The notes below the pieces were generated by a model, which did not search any database, was not told the DNA's origin, and was given only the letters and a program-made list of their open reading frames with translations. A stretch of 64,000 nt of DNA from CBDAPX01 sp965198725 (lineage in GTDB: Bacteria; Pseudomonadota; Alphaproteobacteria; Rhodobacterales; Rhodobacteraceae): the NCBI GenBank assembly GCA_965198725.1, contig CBDAPX010000002.1, forward strand, positions 434,001 to 498,000, given 5' to 3'. Position numbers and translations under genes: made by a program. Numbering within the stretch: position 1 is the stretch's first letter; the number at the start of each line of letters is the position of its first letter. Shown piece after piece: positions 8,495 through 17,386 of this stretch.

Positions 8495-8510
8495 TTACCC
8501 AATTGGCTAA
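8495..8510. promoter_or_regulatory. Palindromic operator candidate O2 (upstream of -35)
   Basis: TTACCCAATTGGCTAA, an imperfect palindrome of the form TTAsCCAATTGGsTAA just upstream of the -35 box. It shares TTA-N-CCA and TGGCTAA arms with the copy at 8447-8462. The two sites bracket the promoter. Confidence 0.5.
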
Positions 8511-8635
8511 GTTTTTTGGTTTGAGCAAAAGGTCGGCGCATGTACCGGCGGGTCAATCATGGGCAGCGGGTGACCAAGCCGCGATTGTCCAATCGCCATC
8601 TTCCCTCTGTCCGCGGCCCCGCTTAGGATCGCCTT

Positions 8636-11600
8636 ATGAGCAGTGCACCCCGATTCATTCATCTCCGCACACATACCGAATACTCTTTGCTGGAAGGTGC
8701 TCTGCGCCTGAAAAAGCTGCCCGACTTGTGTGAAAAGGCCGACATGCCCGCGATTGCGGTCACGGACACAAACAACATGTTTTCCGCGTTGGAGTTTTCC
8801 GTGGCGGCCAGCGGTGCCGGTATTCAGCCGATCATCGGGTGCCAATTCGATCTGGGCTTTCAACAGTCCAATCCGGGCGACAAACCAAAGCCACCCGCCG
8901 GTGTCGTTCTGTTGGCGCAGACCGAGCAGGGCTATGAAAACCTGATGAAGCTCAATTCCTGCCTGTACCTGAAAACAGACGGGCAATTGCCGCAGGTGAC
9001 GCTGGAAGAGTTGGAGGCGCTTGCCGAGGATGTGATTTGCCTGACCGGTGGTCCGGACGGTCCGGTCGGGCGTCTGTTACAGGCCAACCAACGGGACGCG
9101 GCAGAGGCGCTTGTCACCCGGCTGGCGCGGGCATTCCCCGATCGCCTTTACATCGAACTGCAACGCCATCCCGGTGAAGGCGGTCAGCCAGAGGCCGAAC
9201 GCCTGACCGAGCGGGGGCATGTGGAAATGGCCTATGCCATGGACCTGCCTTTGGTTGCGACAAACGATGTCTATTTCCCGGCCTCTGACATGTATGAGGC
9301 GCATGATGCGCTGATCTGTATTGCCGAGGGCGCCTATGTTGATCAGCAAGAACCGCGCCGCCGCTTGACGCCTCAGCATTATTTCAAGTCACAGCAGGAA
9401 ATGGTGACTCTGTTCGCCGATTTGCCAGAAGCGATTGAAAATACGGTCGAAATTGCCAAGCGATGCGCGTTTATGGCCTATCGCCGGGATCCAATTCTGC
9501 CAAAATTCGCCGATGACGAGGTCGAAGAATTGCGACGGCAGGCCAATGAAGGTCTCAAGGAACGGTTGGCCGTGATCCCGCATGCCGTATCGGTGGAAGA
9601 GTATCAAGAGCGGCTGGATTTTGAGCTGGGTATTATCGAGGGCATGGGCTTTCCCGGCTATTTCCTGATCGTTGCGGATTTCATCAAATGGGCCAAGGAT
9701 CATGATATCCCGGTTGGGCCGGGGCGAGGGTCTGGCGCGGGGTCATTGGTGGCCTATGCGCTGACGATCACCGACCTTGATCCACTGCGCTATTCGCTGC
9801 TATTTGAACGGTTCCTGAACCCGGAACGGGTGTCGATGCCAGATTTCGACATCGACTTTTGCATGGATCGCCGCGAAGAGGTGATCCAGTATGTCCAGCA
9901 GAAATACGGGCGCGACAAGGTGGGGCAGATCATCACCTTTGGTGCGCTTTTGTCCAAGGCGGCCGTGCGCGACGTGGGTCGTGTTTTGCAGATGCCCTAT
10001 GCCCAGGTGGATCGACTGTCCAAGATGATCCCGGTCGAGGGGGTCAAACCCGTCAGCATTGAAAAAGCGCTGAAAGACGAACCGCGCCTGCGCGAAGAGG
10101 CGCGCAATGAAGAGGTGGTTGATCGCCTGTTGAACTACGGCCAACAGGTCGAAGGGTTGCTGCGCAACGCCTCAACCCACGCGGCGGGCGTGGTGATCGG
10201 GGATCGGCCATTGGACGCTTTGGTGCCGCTCTATCGTGACCCGCGCTCGGACATGCCCGCCACGCAATTCAATATGAAATGGGTGGAACAGGCCGGGCTT
10301 GCCAAATTTGACTTTCTGGGCCTGAAAACACTGACCGTTATCCAGAACGCCATGGACCTGATCCTGAAATCAGGCCGCGACCTGCATGTCGCGGCGGATG
10401 GCACACAGCTTTATGATCCGCCCGATGGCGCGGTGAATGAGGTCAATGCGATCCCGCTGGATGACGAAGCGACCTATAAACTCTATTCCGCCGCCAAAAC
10501 CGTGGCCGTGTTCCAGGTGGAAAGCTCGGGCATGATGGATGCGCTCAAACGCATGAAACCCGACTGTATCGAGGATATCATCGCGCTTGTGGCGCTCTAT
10601 CGTCCCGGTCCGATGGAGAACATTCCAAAGTTCTGTGAGGTCAAAAACAACCTCAGCGACCGCGAAACCCTGCACCCGTCGATCGATCATATCCTGGACG
10701 AAACCCAAGGCATCATCGTGTATCAGGAGCAGGTGATGCAGATCGCGCAGGAAATGGCGGGCTATTCGCTGGGCGGTGCGGATTTGTTGCGCCGGGCGAT
10801 GGGTAAGAAAATTCAGGAAGCCATGGATGCTGAGCGGCCCAAGTTTCTGGCGGGGTCCGCCGAAAACGGGGTGGATAGCGACAAGGCCACCGAGGTTTGG
10901 AACCTTTTGGACAAATTCGCCAACTATGGCTTCAACAAATCCCACGCGGCGGCCTATGCGGTTGTCAGCTATCAAACCGCCTGGTTGAAGGCCAACCATC
11001 CGGTCGAATTCATGGCCGGGGTGATGAATTGCGATATCCACCTGACCGACAAGCTGGCGATCTATTTCGAAGAGGTCAAAAAGGGCCTCGAACTGCCCTA
11101 TGTGCCGCCGTGTGTGAACCGGTCCGAGGCGACGTTCAACGTGGTGGACGGCAAACTGGTCTATGCGCTGGGCGCGCTCAAGAATGTCGGGGTCGAGGCG
11201 ATGACGCTGGTCACCGAAGGGCGGCGCGTCGATGGTGTCGACAAACCCTTTGCCACGCTCTTTGACTTTGCCCGGCGCGTTGATCTGAAACGGGTTGGCA
11301 AACGGCCGCTGGAAATGCTGGCGCGTGCCGGGGCGTTTGACCAACTGGAGCCGAACCGGCGGCGCGTGCTGGACAGTCTGGATCCCCTGGTCAACTATTC
11401 GGCGGCCATTCACGACCAAAAAGGATCGGCGCAGGTGTCGCTTTTTGGGGAAGCGGGCGATGACCTGCCAGAGCCGCGATTGGCGCCGATCAGCGATTGG
11501 CTCCCCGCCGAGCGTCTGGCCGAAGAGTTCCGGGCGATCGGGTTTTACCTGACGGGTCATCCGCTGGACGATTACGCCGTGGCCCTCAAACGCAAGAAGG

Positions 11601-12148
11601 TTGAAACACTGGATGACGTTCTGGCCAAAGCCGGGCGTGGACCGCGTTTGGTGAAAATGGCGGGCGTCGTTGCCGGGCGGCAAGAGCGTAAATCGGCAAA
11701 AGGCAACCGGTTTGCCTTTTGCCAGATGAGCGATACGACAGGCGCGTTCGAAGTGACGCTGTTTTCCGAAGCTTTGGAAAAATCGCGTGAGTTCCTGGAA
11801 ACCGGCGCAAAGGTCGTCATCAGCGCCGAAGCGACGTTTGAAGCGGACCAACTGAAACTGCTCGGGCGGTCGATTTCCCCCATCGATGCGATGGTCGCGG
11901 ATGCCGGCAATCTGGGCCTGCGGGTCTTTGTCGAGGATATCGCTGCAGTTCCGGTTGTGGCGGATGTGCTGGCACAGGCCAATGCGGCCGCCAAATCAGG
12001 CGGCAAGGGGCCGGTTCAGTTCTGCCTTTTGGATCCCAGCCTGCCGGGTGAGGTCGATATGGACCTTGGCCAGTCCTTTGCGATCACACCGCAGGTCAAA
12101 GGAGCCATCAAGTCCTTGGACGGTGTGATGTCGGTGGAGGATATGTAG
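8636..12148 (+). CDS. dnaE: DNA polymerase III subunit alpha
   Basis: A 1170-residue replicative polymerase catalytic subunit. The N-terminal PHP domain begins 'FIHLRTHTEYSLLEGA'. The polymerase active site has Asp403 and Asp405 in 'PDFDIDFCMDRR' and the third aspartate at about 559 in 'FDFLGLKTLTV'. Helix-hairpin-helix and OB-fold regions follow in the C-terminal third ('MAGVVAGRQERKSAKGNRFAF'). The length is normal for DnaE1. AGGA lies eight bases before the ATG at 8636. The stop overlaps the next start by one base (TAGTG). It is the main chromosomal replicase, held in the holoenzyme by the beta clamp and tau. Confidence 0.97.
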   Translation: MSSAPRFIHLRTHTEYSLLEGALRLKKLPDLCEKADMPAIAVTDTNNMFSALEFSVAASGAGIQPIIGCQFDLGFQQSNPGDKPKPPAGVVLLAQTEQGYENLMKLNSCLYLKTDGQLPQVTLEELEALAEDVICLTGGPDGPVGRLLQANQRDAAEALVTRLARAFPDRLYIELQRHPGEGGQPEAERLTERGHVEMAYAMDLPLVATNDVYFPASDMYEAHDALICIAEGAYVDQQEPRRRLTPQHYFKSQQEMVTLFADLPEAIENTVEIAKRCAFMAYRRDPILPKFADDEVEELRRQANEGLKERLAVIPHAVSVEEYQERLDFELGIIEGMGFPGYFLIVADFIKWAKDHDIPVGPGRGSGAGSLVAYALTITDLDPLRYSLLFERFLNPERVSMPDFDIDFCMDRREEVIQYVQQKYGRDKVGQIITFGALLSKAAVRDVGRVLQMPYAQVDRLSKMIPVEGVKPVSIEKALKDEPRLREEARNEEVVDRLLNYGQQVEGLLRNASTHAAGVVIGDRPLDALVPLYRDPRSDMPATQFNMKWVEQAGLAKFDFLGLKTLTVIQNAMDLILKSGRDLHVAADGTQLYDPPDGAVNEVNAIPLDDEATYKLYSAAKTVAVFQVESSGMMDALKRMKPDCIEDIIALVALYRPGPMENIPKFCEVKNNLSDRETLHPSIDHILDETQGIIVYQEQVMQIAQEMAGYSLGGADLLRRAMGKKIQEAMDAERPKFLAGSAENGVDSDKATEVWNLLDKFANYGFNKSHAAAYAVVSYQTAWLKANHPVEFMAGVMNCDIHLTDKLAIYFEEVKKGLELPYVPPCVNRSEATFNVVDGKLVYALGALKNVGVEAMTLVTEGRRVDGVDKPFATLFDFARRVDLKRVGKRPLEMLARAGAFDQLEPNRRRVLDSLDPLVNYSAAIHDQKGSAQVSLFGEAGDDLPEPRLAPISDWLPAERLAEEFRAIGFYLTGHPLDDYAVALKRKKVETLDDVLAKAGRGPRLVKMAGVVAGRQERKSAKGNRFAFCQMSDTTGAFEVTLFSEALEKSREFLETGAKVVISAEATFEADQLKLLGRSISPIDAMVADAGNLGLRVFVEDIAAVPVVADVLAQANAAAKSGGKGPVQFCLLDPSLPGEVDMDLGQSFAITPQVKGAIKSLDGVMSVEDM

Positions 12149-12537
12149 TGACCCACCGCGCCATTGTGCCCGAAGGTATGGAAACGGTCGTCGAAACGTT
12201 GCAGCTTTCGCCTGCTGTTGCGTCAGGCGATCATGTTTTCGTCACAGGCATGACCGGTAGCCTGCCGGACGGGTCGATGCCGAAAACCGTTGAAGCGCAG
12301 TTCCAGTCGGCCTTTGAAAAGATCGAAGCCGTGTTGCTGGCCGACGGACTGGATTTTGGTTCGGTGGTCGAGATGACCAGCTATCACCTTGGATTGCGCG
12401 CGCATTTTGACGTTTTTGGTGCGGTACGCCGGCGGTTCGTCAAAGCGCCTTACCCCGCCTGGACGGCCGTGGAGGTGGCCGGGTTGCGCCGAGAAGGCGC
12501 CCTTGTTGAAATCCGGGTGATTGTCCACAGACCCTAG
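12148..12537 (+). CDS. RidA/YjgF-family protein lacking the catalytic arginine
   Basis: A 129-residue member of the RidA (YjgF/YER057c/UK114) family. True RidA enzymes hydrolyse reactive enamines/imines and need an arginine in the 'P-A-R-S-x-V-E-V' motif. Here the matching motif reads 'YPAWTAVEV' with Trp105 in place of Arg105, so deaminase activity is doubtful and it may belong to one of the Rid subfamilies of unknown function. The GTG start at 12148 shares one base with the dnaE stop, implying coupled translation. Its last four bases overlap the end of the convergent slyX. Confidence 0.85.
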   Translation: MTHRAIVPEGMETVVETLQLSPAVASGDHVFVTGMTGSLPDGSMPKTVEAQFQSAFEKIEAVLLADGLDFGSVVEMTSYHLGLRAHFDVFGAVRRRFVKAPYPAWTAVEVAGLRREGALVEIRVIVHRP

Positions 12538-12728
12538 TAATGCGGCGGGCGTTCGTCGCCGATCAGCACACCGCCGCCGACGTGTTGTTCCCGTTCCGCT
12601 TCGCGTTCCATCAGCATTTGAACCCGGCGGGTCAGCCGGTCGATCTCTGCCTGTTGCGCGGTCACGATCTCGTTCAGCTCATCAACGGTTCGGGTCAGGT
12701 GGGCGAGGGTTTCTTCGAGGGGGCGCAT
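12534..12728 (-). CDS. slyX: SlyX family protein
   Basis: A 64-residue SlyX homologue: a short heptad-rich helix ('TVDELNEIVTAQQAEIDRL') followed by the usual basic tail ending in 'RPPHY'. The family name comes from a suppressor link with the peptidyl-prolyl isomerase SlyD in E. coli, but the function is unknown. It is convergent with the RidA-like gene, with a four-base overlap. A decayed second copy lies at 13960-13996 before hisS, so this locus has been duplicated. Confidence 0.88.
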   Translation of the reverse strand: MRPLEETLAHLTRTVDELNEIVTAQQAEIDRLTRRVQMLMEREAEREQHVGGGVLIGDERPPHY

Positions 12729-12762
12729 GACCGGTCCTTTCCCTTGTGGTCGGCTGCAGGAT

Positions 12763-12830
12763 GCCTGCGGCGCGAGTATTTGGAAAGAGAAGAAGCGCGC
12801 CGCTTGCTGATTGTCTGGCGTTGGGCTAGA
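12763..12830 (+). repeat. 68-bp direct repeat, copy 1 (contains a GAGTATTT element)
   Basis: Identical base for base to 14032-14099. It begins with GCCTGCGGCGCGAGTATTTG, an element also found at 1201-1235, and ends GTTGGGCTAGA. It lies just upstream of the intact slyX. The remainder of 12729-12934 shows no gene. Confidence 0.9.
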
Positions 12831-12934
12831 AGGAGCCGCCGCGGATGTCCGGACGCTTCAGAGTTAGGGAGCCAGACGGGCCACCAAGCATTTTCCGGGG
12901 GGTGGACGGCGAGGAGTTTTTGTGGACTGGTTGC

Positions 12935-13864
12935 TCAAAACACCGTGCTGAACCGCTCGGGAATACGGTAAAGCTCTGGAATACTCAGCCTTTTCCAGAT
13001 AAATCGGTTTGGTGTTTTCTGCACCTGTTTTTTCATCTGTGTTTTCACGTCAGGTAGGTCAATATCCTCACCCTTGAACTCATAGGTGTCGATAATCTCG
13101 GAATGCAGGGCAAGCGTATCGTACCAGCTTTCGAGGTTTTGATAATTCTCGTTCACCGCTTCGGTTGCGGCGATTGAGGCGCGCCGCGCGCGGGCGCGTT
13201 CTTCCATCCGGTCGCGATCAAAAAAGCGCAAATGCATCATATAGAGCCCGTCGGGCATATGGCGCGGGCCCAAGCTGTTGACATGTCCGCCGGGCCAAAA
13301 ATGCGTGGGTTTCCGGATGAGACACGGTTTGCTGTAACTTGTGTTCGGGCGAAAGGTCCGCCGACGTGACAAAATCGTCTGATCGTCCACCACAGGCAGC
13401 GTTTCATCCGCGGGGTAGTGCACCATATCGAAGCAAAACGGCGCAATGCTCTGTGGTGCAGCATTGGGTTTCGGGAATTTTGTTTCGAGATAGGCCAGCA
13501 GACCGGGGGCCACGGCGGGGTCCGCGATGACGATCTCATCGACATCCGTCAGGATCATCCAGTGATAAAACTCATGCTGCCCTGACACAAAGCTGCTCAT
13601 CATATTCCACCGGCGGCGGTTCCATTTGAACAGTTGCGGATCACGCGGGGTACGGATGACGTTGGCGCCAGGTGCGATCTCTCGATGTCTGGGATCGTTG
13701 CCATGGCTGAAGATGAAGAGGTTTTCGGCACCAATTTGGGCGGCATAGTAGTCGTACCACCGCTGCAGGAAAAAGTAGTCTTCGTAAACCATCGTCGCAA
13801 CGCCGAGCGGATTTTTCATCGCGTTAAGCCACCGTAAGAACCATGCCTGAATGAAGTGAATCAA
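12935..13864 (-). CDS. Glycosyltransferase, family 2/GT92-like
   Basis: A 309-residue protein with the Glyco_tranf_2_4 (DUF23/GT92-like) pattern: 'MVYEDYFFLQRWYDYY' early, then the metal-binding 'DVDE' motif in 'ILTDVDEIVIA' near residue 105, and a downstream 'HLRFFDRDRMEERARARR'. It probably transfers a sugar in cell-surface polysaccharide synthesis; donor and acceptor are unknown. The start at 13864 is uncertain; a second ATG at 13819 gives 'MKNPLGVATMVY', closer to family starts. No other surface-polysaccharide gene is nearby. It lies alone between duplicated slyX-flanking segments, which suggests it was inserted into a slyX-hisS neighbourhood. Confidence 0.82.
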   Translation of the reverse strand: MIHFIQAWFLRWLNAMKNPLGVATMVYEDYFFLQRWYDYYAAQIGAENLFIFSHGNDPRHREIAPGANVIRTPRDPQLFKWNRRRWNMMSSFVSGQHEFYHWMILTDVDEIVIADPAVAPGLLAYLETKFPKPNAAPQSIAPFCFDMVHYPADETLPVVDDQTILSRRRTFRPNTSYSKPCLIRKPTHFWPGGHVNSLGPRHMPDGLYMMHLRFFDRDRMEERARARRASIAATEAVNENYQNLESWYDTLALHSEIIDTYEFKGEDIDLPDVKTQMKKQVQKTPNRFIWKRLSIPELYRIPERFSTVF

Positions 13865-13959
13865 AGTATGCGAGCGGATACAAGCTTTGTGATCGGAGGT
13901 ATTATCCGATGCGGCGCAATGGTCGGGATGCTGTCGTTAATTTGGGATGCTGTTGTCAA

Positions 13960-13996
13960 TAATGCGGCGGGCGAGGGTTTCCCCAAATGCGCGCAT
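13960..13996 (-). pseudogene. slyX remnant with internal deletion
   Basis: From an ATG at 13996 the minus strand reads MRAFGETLA, close to the SlyX start MRPLEETLA, then jumps directly to the coding bases for the SlyX C-terminus RPPHY-stop, now out of frame. About 150 bases of the middle are missing compared with 12534-12728. The upstream flank also matches that of slyX, including the 68-bp repeat. This is therefore a decayed duplicate. Upstream of it (13865-13959) I see no gene. Confidence 0.7.
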
Positions 13997-14031
13997 GACC
14001 GATACTTTCTCCTTTTGGCTGCGAGCAGGAC

Positions 14032-14099
14032 GCCTGCGGCGCGAGTATTTGGAAAGAGAAGAAGCGCGCCGCTTGCTGATTGTCTGGCGTTGGGCTAGA
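14032..14099 (+). repeat. 68-bp direct repeat, copy 2
   Basis: Perfect copy of 12763-12830, 1,269 bases away, ending about 35 bases before hisS. The homology stops soon after GGCTAGA, where the sequence becomes the hisS leader. Confidence 0.9.
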
Positions 14100-14133
14100 C
14101 CCCGCCGCGATACGATGGCCCAAGGACAGACCG

Positions 14134-15609
14134 ATGGCAAAGCCCAAGAAACAGCCCCGGCCCAAGGCGCAGACCCCAAAGGGGTTTCGTGACTATTTCG
14201 GCGGGGAAGTGACGCAACGGACAGAAATGCTGACCGCGATTGCGGGGGTGTATCATCGGTATGGATTCGACGCCTTGGAATCGAGTGCGGTCGAAACGGT
14301 TGAAGCGCTGGGCAAGTTCCTGCCGGATGTGGATCGTCCAAACGAAGGTGTTTTTGCCTGGCAGGAAGACGAGGGTGACTGGCTTGCGCTGCGCTACGAT
14401 CTGACGGCGCCTTTGGCCCGGGTTTATGCGCAGCATCGCAACGATATGCCGACGCCCTATCGCCGCTATGCGATGGGCCCGGTCTGGCGCAATGAAAAGC
14501 CGGGGCCGGGACGGTATCGGCAGTTTTACCAATGTGATGCGGACACGGTTGGGACGGCCAGCATGGCGGCGGATGCCGAGATTTGTGCCATGCTGAGCGA
14601 TACGTTGGAAACCGTGGGCATTCCGCGGGGTGATTACCTGGTGCGGGTCAACAACCGCAAGGTTTTGAACGGTGTGCTGGAAGCGATGGGCTTGGGTGAT
14701 GATCCATCCGCCCGGGATGATGTCCTGCGCACGATCGACAAGTTCGACAAGGTGGGCGAAGATGGTGTTCGCGCGTTGTTGACGGAAGGTCGGATGGATG
14801 CCTCAGGGGCGTTTATCGACGGCGTGGGCCTGAGCCAAGATCAGGCTGAGCCCGTGATCGCGTTCCTGACGTCCAAAGCCGCCGATGCAAGCCGGACATT
14901 CGCCAATTTGCGTGCCGCTGTGGGCAGCAGCCAGACCGGTGCCGACGGGATTGCAGAGCTGGAACAGATCGGCGCGCTGTTGGACGCAGGCGGTTACGGC
15001 GCGGACCGGATTGAAATTGACCCTTCGGTCGTGCGGGGGCTTGGCTATTACACCGGACCGGTTTTCGAGGCAGAACTGACCTTCGAAATCCTGGATGAAA
15101 AGGGTCGCAAGCGGCAGTTTGGCTCTGTTGCCGGGGGTGGGCGCTATGATGATCTGGTCAAGCGCTTTACCGGGCAAGAGGTGCCGGCCACAGGTGTCTC
15201 TATTGGCGTGGACCGGTTGTTGGCCGCGTTGTGCGAAAAGGGGCGGATCGCGGCGACAGTGCATGGCCCCGTTGTGGTCACTGTAATGGATCGGGATCGG
15301 ATGGCGGATTATCAGGCAATGGTGGCCGAGCTGCGCTCTGCAGGCGTCCGGGCCGAAGTGTATCTGGGCAATCCGAAGAATTTCGGCAACCAGTTGAAAT
15401 ACGCCGACCGCCGCGCCAGCCCGGTTGCGGTGATCGAAGGGGCCGATGAAAAGGCGCGGGGCGTCGTCCAGATCAAGGATTTGATCCTGGGGGCGCAAAT
15501 TGCCGAGAACGCGACCTTGGAAGAGTGGAAAGAGCGGCCCAGCCAATATGAAATCCCGCGCGCACAGCTTGTGGCCAAGGTGCGCGAGATCCTGGACGGC
15601 GCAGCGTAA
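14134..15609 (+). CDS. hisS: Histidyl-tRNA synthetase
   Basis: A 491-residue class II aminoacyl-tRNA synthetase that charges tRNA-His. Motif 2 is 'MGPVWRNEKPGPGRYRQF', the HisA motifs include 'GLGYYTGPVFE', and motif 3 lies in 'GVSIGVDRLLAAL'. The C-terminal anticodon-binding domain follows. The start at 14134 is chosen because AAGGAC ends seven bases before it and the product begins with the basic 'MAKPKKQPRPKAQTPKGFRD'; the frame stays open 54 bases further upstream without a good ribosome site. It leads a hisS-hisZ-hisG unit with one-base and four-base overlaps. Confidence 0.95.
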   Translation: MAKPKKQPRPKAQTPKGFRDYFGGEVTQRTEMLTAIAGVYHRYGFDALESSAVETVEALGKFLPDVDRPNEGVFAWQEDEGDWLALRYDLTAPLARVYAQHRNDMPTPYRRYAMGPVWRNEKPGPGRYRQFYQCDADTVGTASMAADAEICAMLSDTLETVGIPRGDYLVRVNNRKVLNGVLEAMGLGDDPSARDDVLRTIDKFDKVGEDGVRALLTEGRMDASGAFIDGVGLSQDQAEPVIAFLTSKAADASRTFANLRAAVGSSQTGADGIAELEQIGALLDAGGYGADRIEIDPSVVRGLGYYTGPVFEAELTFEILDEKGRKRQFGSVAGGGRYDDLVKRFTGQEVPATGVSIGVDRLLAALCEKGRIAATVHGPVVVTVMDRDRMADYQAMVAELRSAGVRAEVYLGNPKNFGNQLKYADRRASPVAVIEGADEKARGVVQIKDLILGAQIAENATLEEWKERPSQYEIPRAQLVAKVREILDGAA

Positions 15610-16697
15610 TGTCGGAACGGTCGGAAACTCTGGCCCGCGCCGCGGCTGTGCGGCAGCGGTTCGAAGCGGCGGGCGCGGTGCCGTTTGACACCCCCATTCT
15701 GCAACCGGCAGAAACGTTGCTGGATCTTTATGGCGAAGACATTCGGGCGCGGGCCTATGTGACCTCGGACGCGCTGCGTGGCGAACAGATGCTGCGTCCG
15801 GATTTCACGGTGCCGATTGTCCAGATGCACATGGCCGAGGGGGCAGAGCCCGCGCGCTATACCTATGCCGGAGAAGTGTTTCGGCGGCAGGAAGACGACC
15901 CGGATCGTGAAAACGCCTATGTTCAGGTCGGCTATGAGGTGTTTGATCGGGCCCGGCCCGAAGAGGCGGATGCTGAAGTGTTTGCCCTTTTTGCTGAGGT
16001 GCTGGCCGATTTGCATCTGCGTGCCGCGACGGGCGATATCGGCATCCTCAAGGCCGCTGTGCTGGGGCTGAACACGACAGAACGGCGCAAAACCGCCTTG
16101 ATGCGGCATATCTGGCGGCCGCGCCGGTTCAAGACTTTGCTGGAGCGATTTGCCGGGCGCAAAGCGCCGCTGGCCACACGTGCAACGCTTTTGGCCGCGG
16201 ATGACGTCTGGGCTCAGGCCGGACCGGATATCGGGCGACGCAGTGCCGGAGAGATTTTGGACCGCATCGATGCGTTGCGCGTGGATGCCGAGGCGGCGCC
16301 GATCCGTGACAGCGAAATGCTGGCACTGGAACAGTTGATGAGCGTGCGGGAAACAGCGCCTTTTGCATTGGAGCAGATGCGCGATATCGCGGTGGATTTG
16401 CCGTCTATTGGTTCGGCCCTTGACCGGGCCGAGGCGCGGTTTGCCGCTTTGGCGGCGCGGGGCGTTGATGTCGAAACGCTCGACTTTGAAGCCAGCTATG
16501 GCCGCACATCGATGGAATATTATGACGGGTTTGTCTTTGGGTTCTATGCCGAGCATCGTCCGGATCTGCCGCCTGTGGCCAGCGGAGGGCGGTACGACGC
16601 CCTGACGCGGGAATTGGGGCGCGGTGCAGAAATCCCTGCGGTTGGCGCGGTGCTGCGGCCCGGGTTGATGCTGGTTCTGGAAGGGCAGCGCACATGA
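15609..16697 (+). CDS. hisZ: ATP phosphoribosyltransferase regulatory subunit
   Basis: A 362-residue HisRS-like protein without tRNA charging activity. It forms the regulatory subunit of the hetero-octameric short-form ATP phosphoribosyltransferase, needed for activity and histidine feedback. Class II synthetase-like features include 'LRPDFTVPIVQMH', 'YTYAGEVFRRQ' and 'VASGGRYDALTRELG'. The start ATG shares one base with the hisS stop (TAATG), and its end overlaps hisG by four bases. Side-by-side hisS and hisZ suggests both come from one duplication, as known for this family. Confidence 0.93.
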   Translation: MSERSETLARAAAVRQRFEAAGAVPFDTPILQPAETLLDLYGEDIRARAYVTSDALRGEQMLRPDFTVPIVQMHMAEGAEPARYTYAGEVFRRQEDDPDRENAYVQVGYEVFDRARPEEADAEVFALFAEVLADLHLRAATGDIGILKAAVLGLNTTERRKTALMRHIWRPRRFKTLLERFAGRKAPLATRATLLAADDVWAQAGPDIGRRSAGEILDRIDALRVDAEAAPIRDSEMLALEQLMSVRETAPFALEQMRDIAVDLPSIGSALDRAEARFAALAARGVDVETLDFEASYGRTSMEYYDGFVFGFYAEHRPDLPPVASGGRYDALTRELGRGAEIPAVGAVLRPGLMLVLEGQRT

Positions 16698-17386
16698 CCA
16701 TCAAGCTCGGTGTGCCGTCCAAGGGGCGGCTGATGGAAAAGACCTTTGACTGGTTTGCCAAGCGCGGCATTCAGTTGGAACGCAGCGGATCGGATCGGGA
16801 ATATGCCGGTCGCGTGGGCGGGATCGAGGGCGTGGACCTTGTTCTTTTGTCGGCGGGTGAAGTGCCGCGCGAATTGGCTGCCGGGCGCATCCATCTGGGG
16901 GTCACGGGCACGGATTTGATTCATGAAAAGCTGGCGCGCTGGGAATACCAGGTCGAAGACGTCGCCGAAATGGGCTTTGGACAGGCGGATCTGATCCTTG
17001 CGGTGCCGTCTTTCTGGGTCGATGTGGATACGCTGGATGATCTGGATGCAGCGGCGGCGGCCTTTCGGCGTGTTCACGGGCACCGGTTGCGGATCGCGAC
17101 CAAGTATCACCGGCTGGTCCGGGAGTTTTTGCGCGATGCGGGTGTGGCCGATTACCAATTGGTCGACAGTCAGGGCGCCACCGAAGGCACGGTAAAGAAC
17201 GAGACCGCCGAGGCGATTGCCGACATCACGTCAACCGGCGAGACCCTGCGGGCCAATCACCTGAAAATTCTGACCGATGGTTTGATACTGAGATCGGAAG
17301 CCACATTGTGGCGCAGCCGGGTGGCACCGATGTCGGACAAGGAAAGAACCTGTCTTGACGGTCTTTTGGCGCGGTTGGCGGGCTGA
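16694..17386 (+). CDS. hisG: ATP phosphoribosyltransferase catalytic subunit (short form)
   Basis: A 230-residue short-form HisG that condenses ATP and PRPP in the first step of histidine synthesis. Family marks are 'LGVPSKGRLMEKT' at the start, 'DLVLLSAGEVPRELAAG', and the PRPP-binding 'QGATEGTVKNETAEAIADI' region near residues 155-175. The length matches HisG forms that need HisZ, which is encoded just upstream with an ATGA overlap. The gene ends directly next to the convergent DUF1489 gene with no space for a terminator. The PRPP synthetase gene prs lies further along at 46.7 kb. Confidence 0.95.
   Translation: MTIKLGVPSKGRLMEKTFDWFAKRGIQLERSGSDREYAGRVGGIEGVDLVLLSAGEVPRELAAGRIHLGVTGTDLIHEKLARWEYQVEDVAEMGFGQADLILAVPSFWVDVDTLDDLDAAAAAFRRVHGHRLRIATKYHRLVREFLRDAGVADYQLVDSQGATEGTVKNETAEAIADITSTGETLRANHLKILTDGLILRSEATLWRSRVAPMSDKERTCLDGLLARLAG

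Noticed and set aside
12763..14099. The 68-bp repeats as ends of an insertion sequence
   Set aside because: They are direct, not inverted, no transposase lies between them, and they are parts of a longer duplicated slyX flank.
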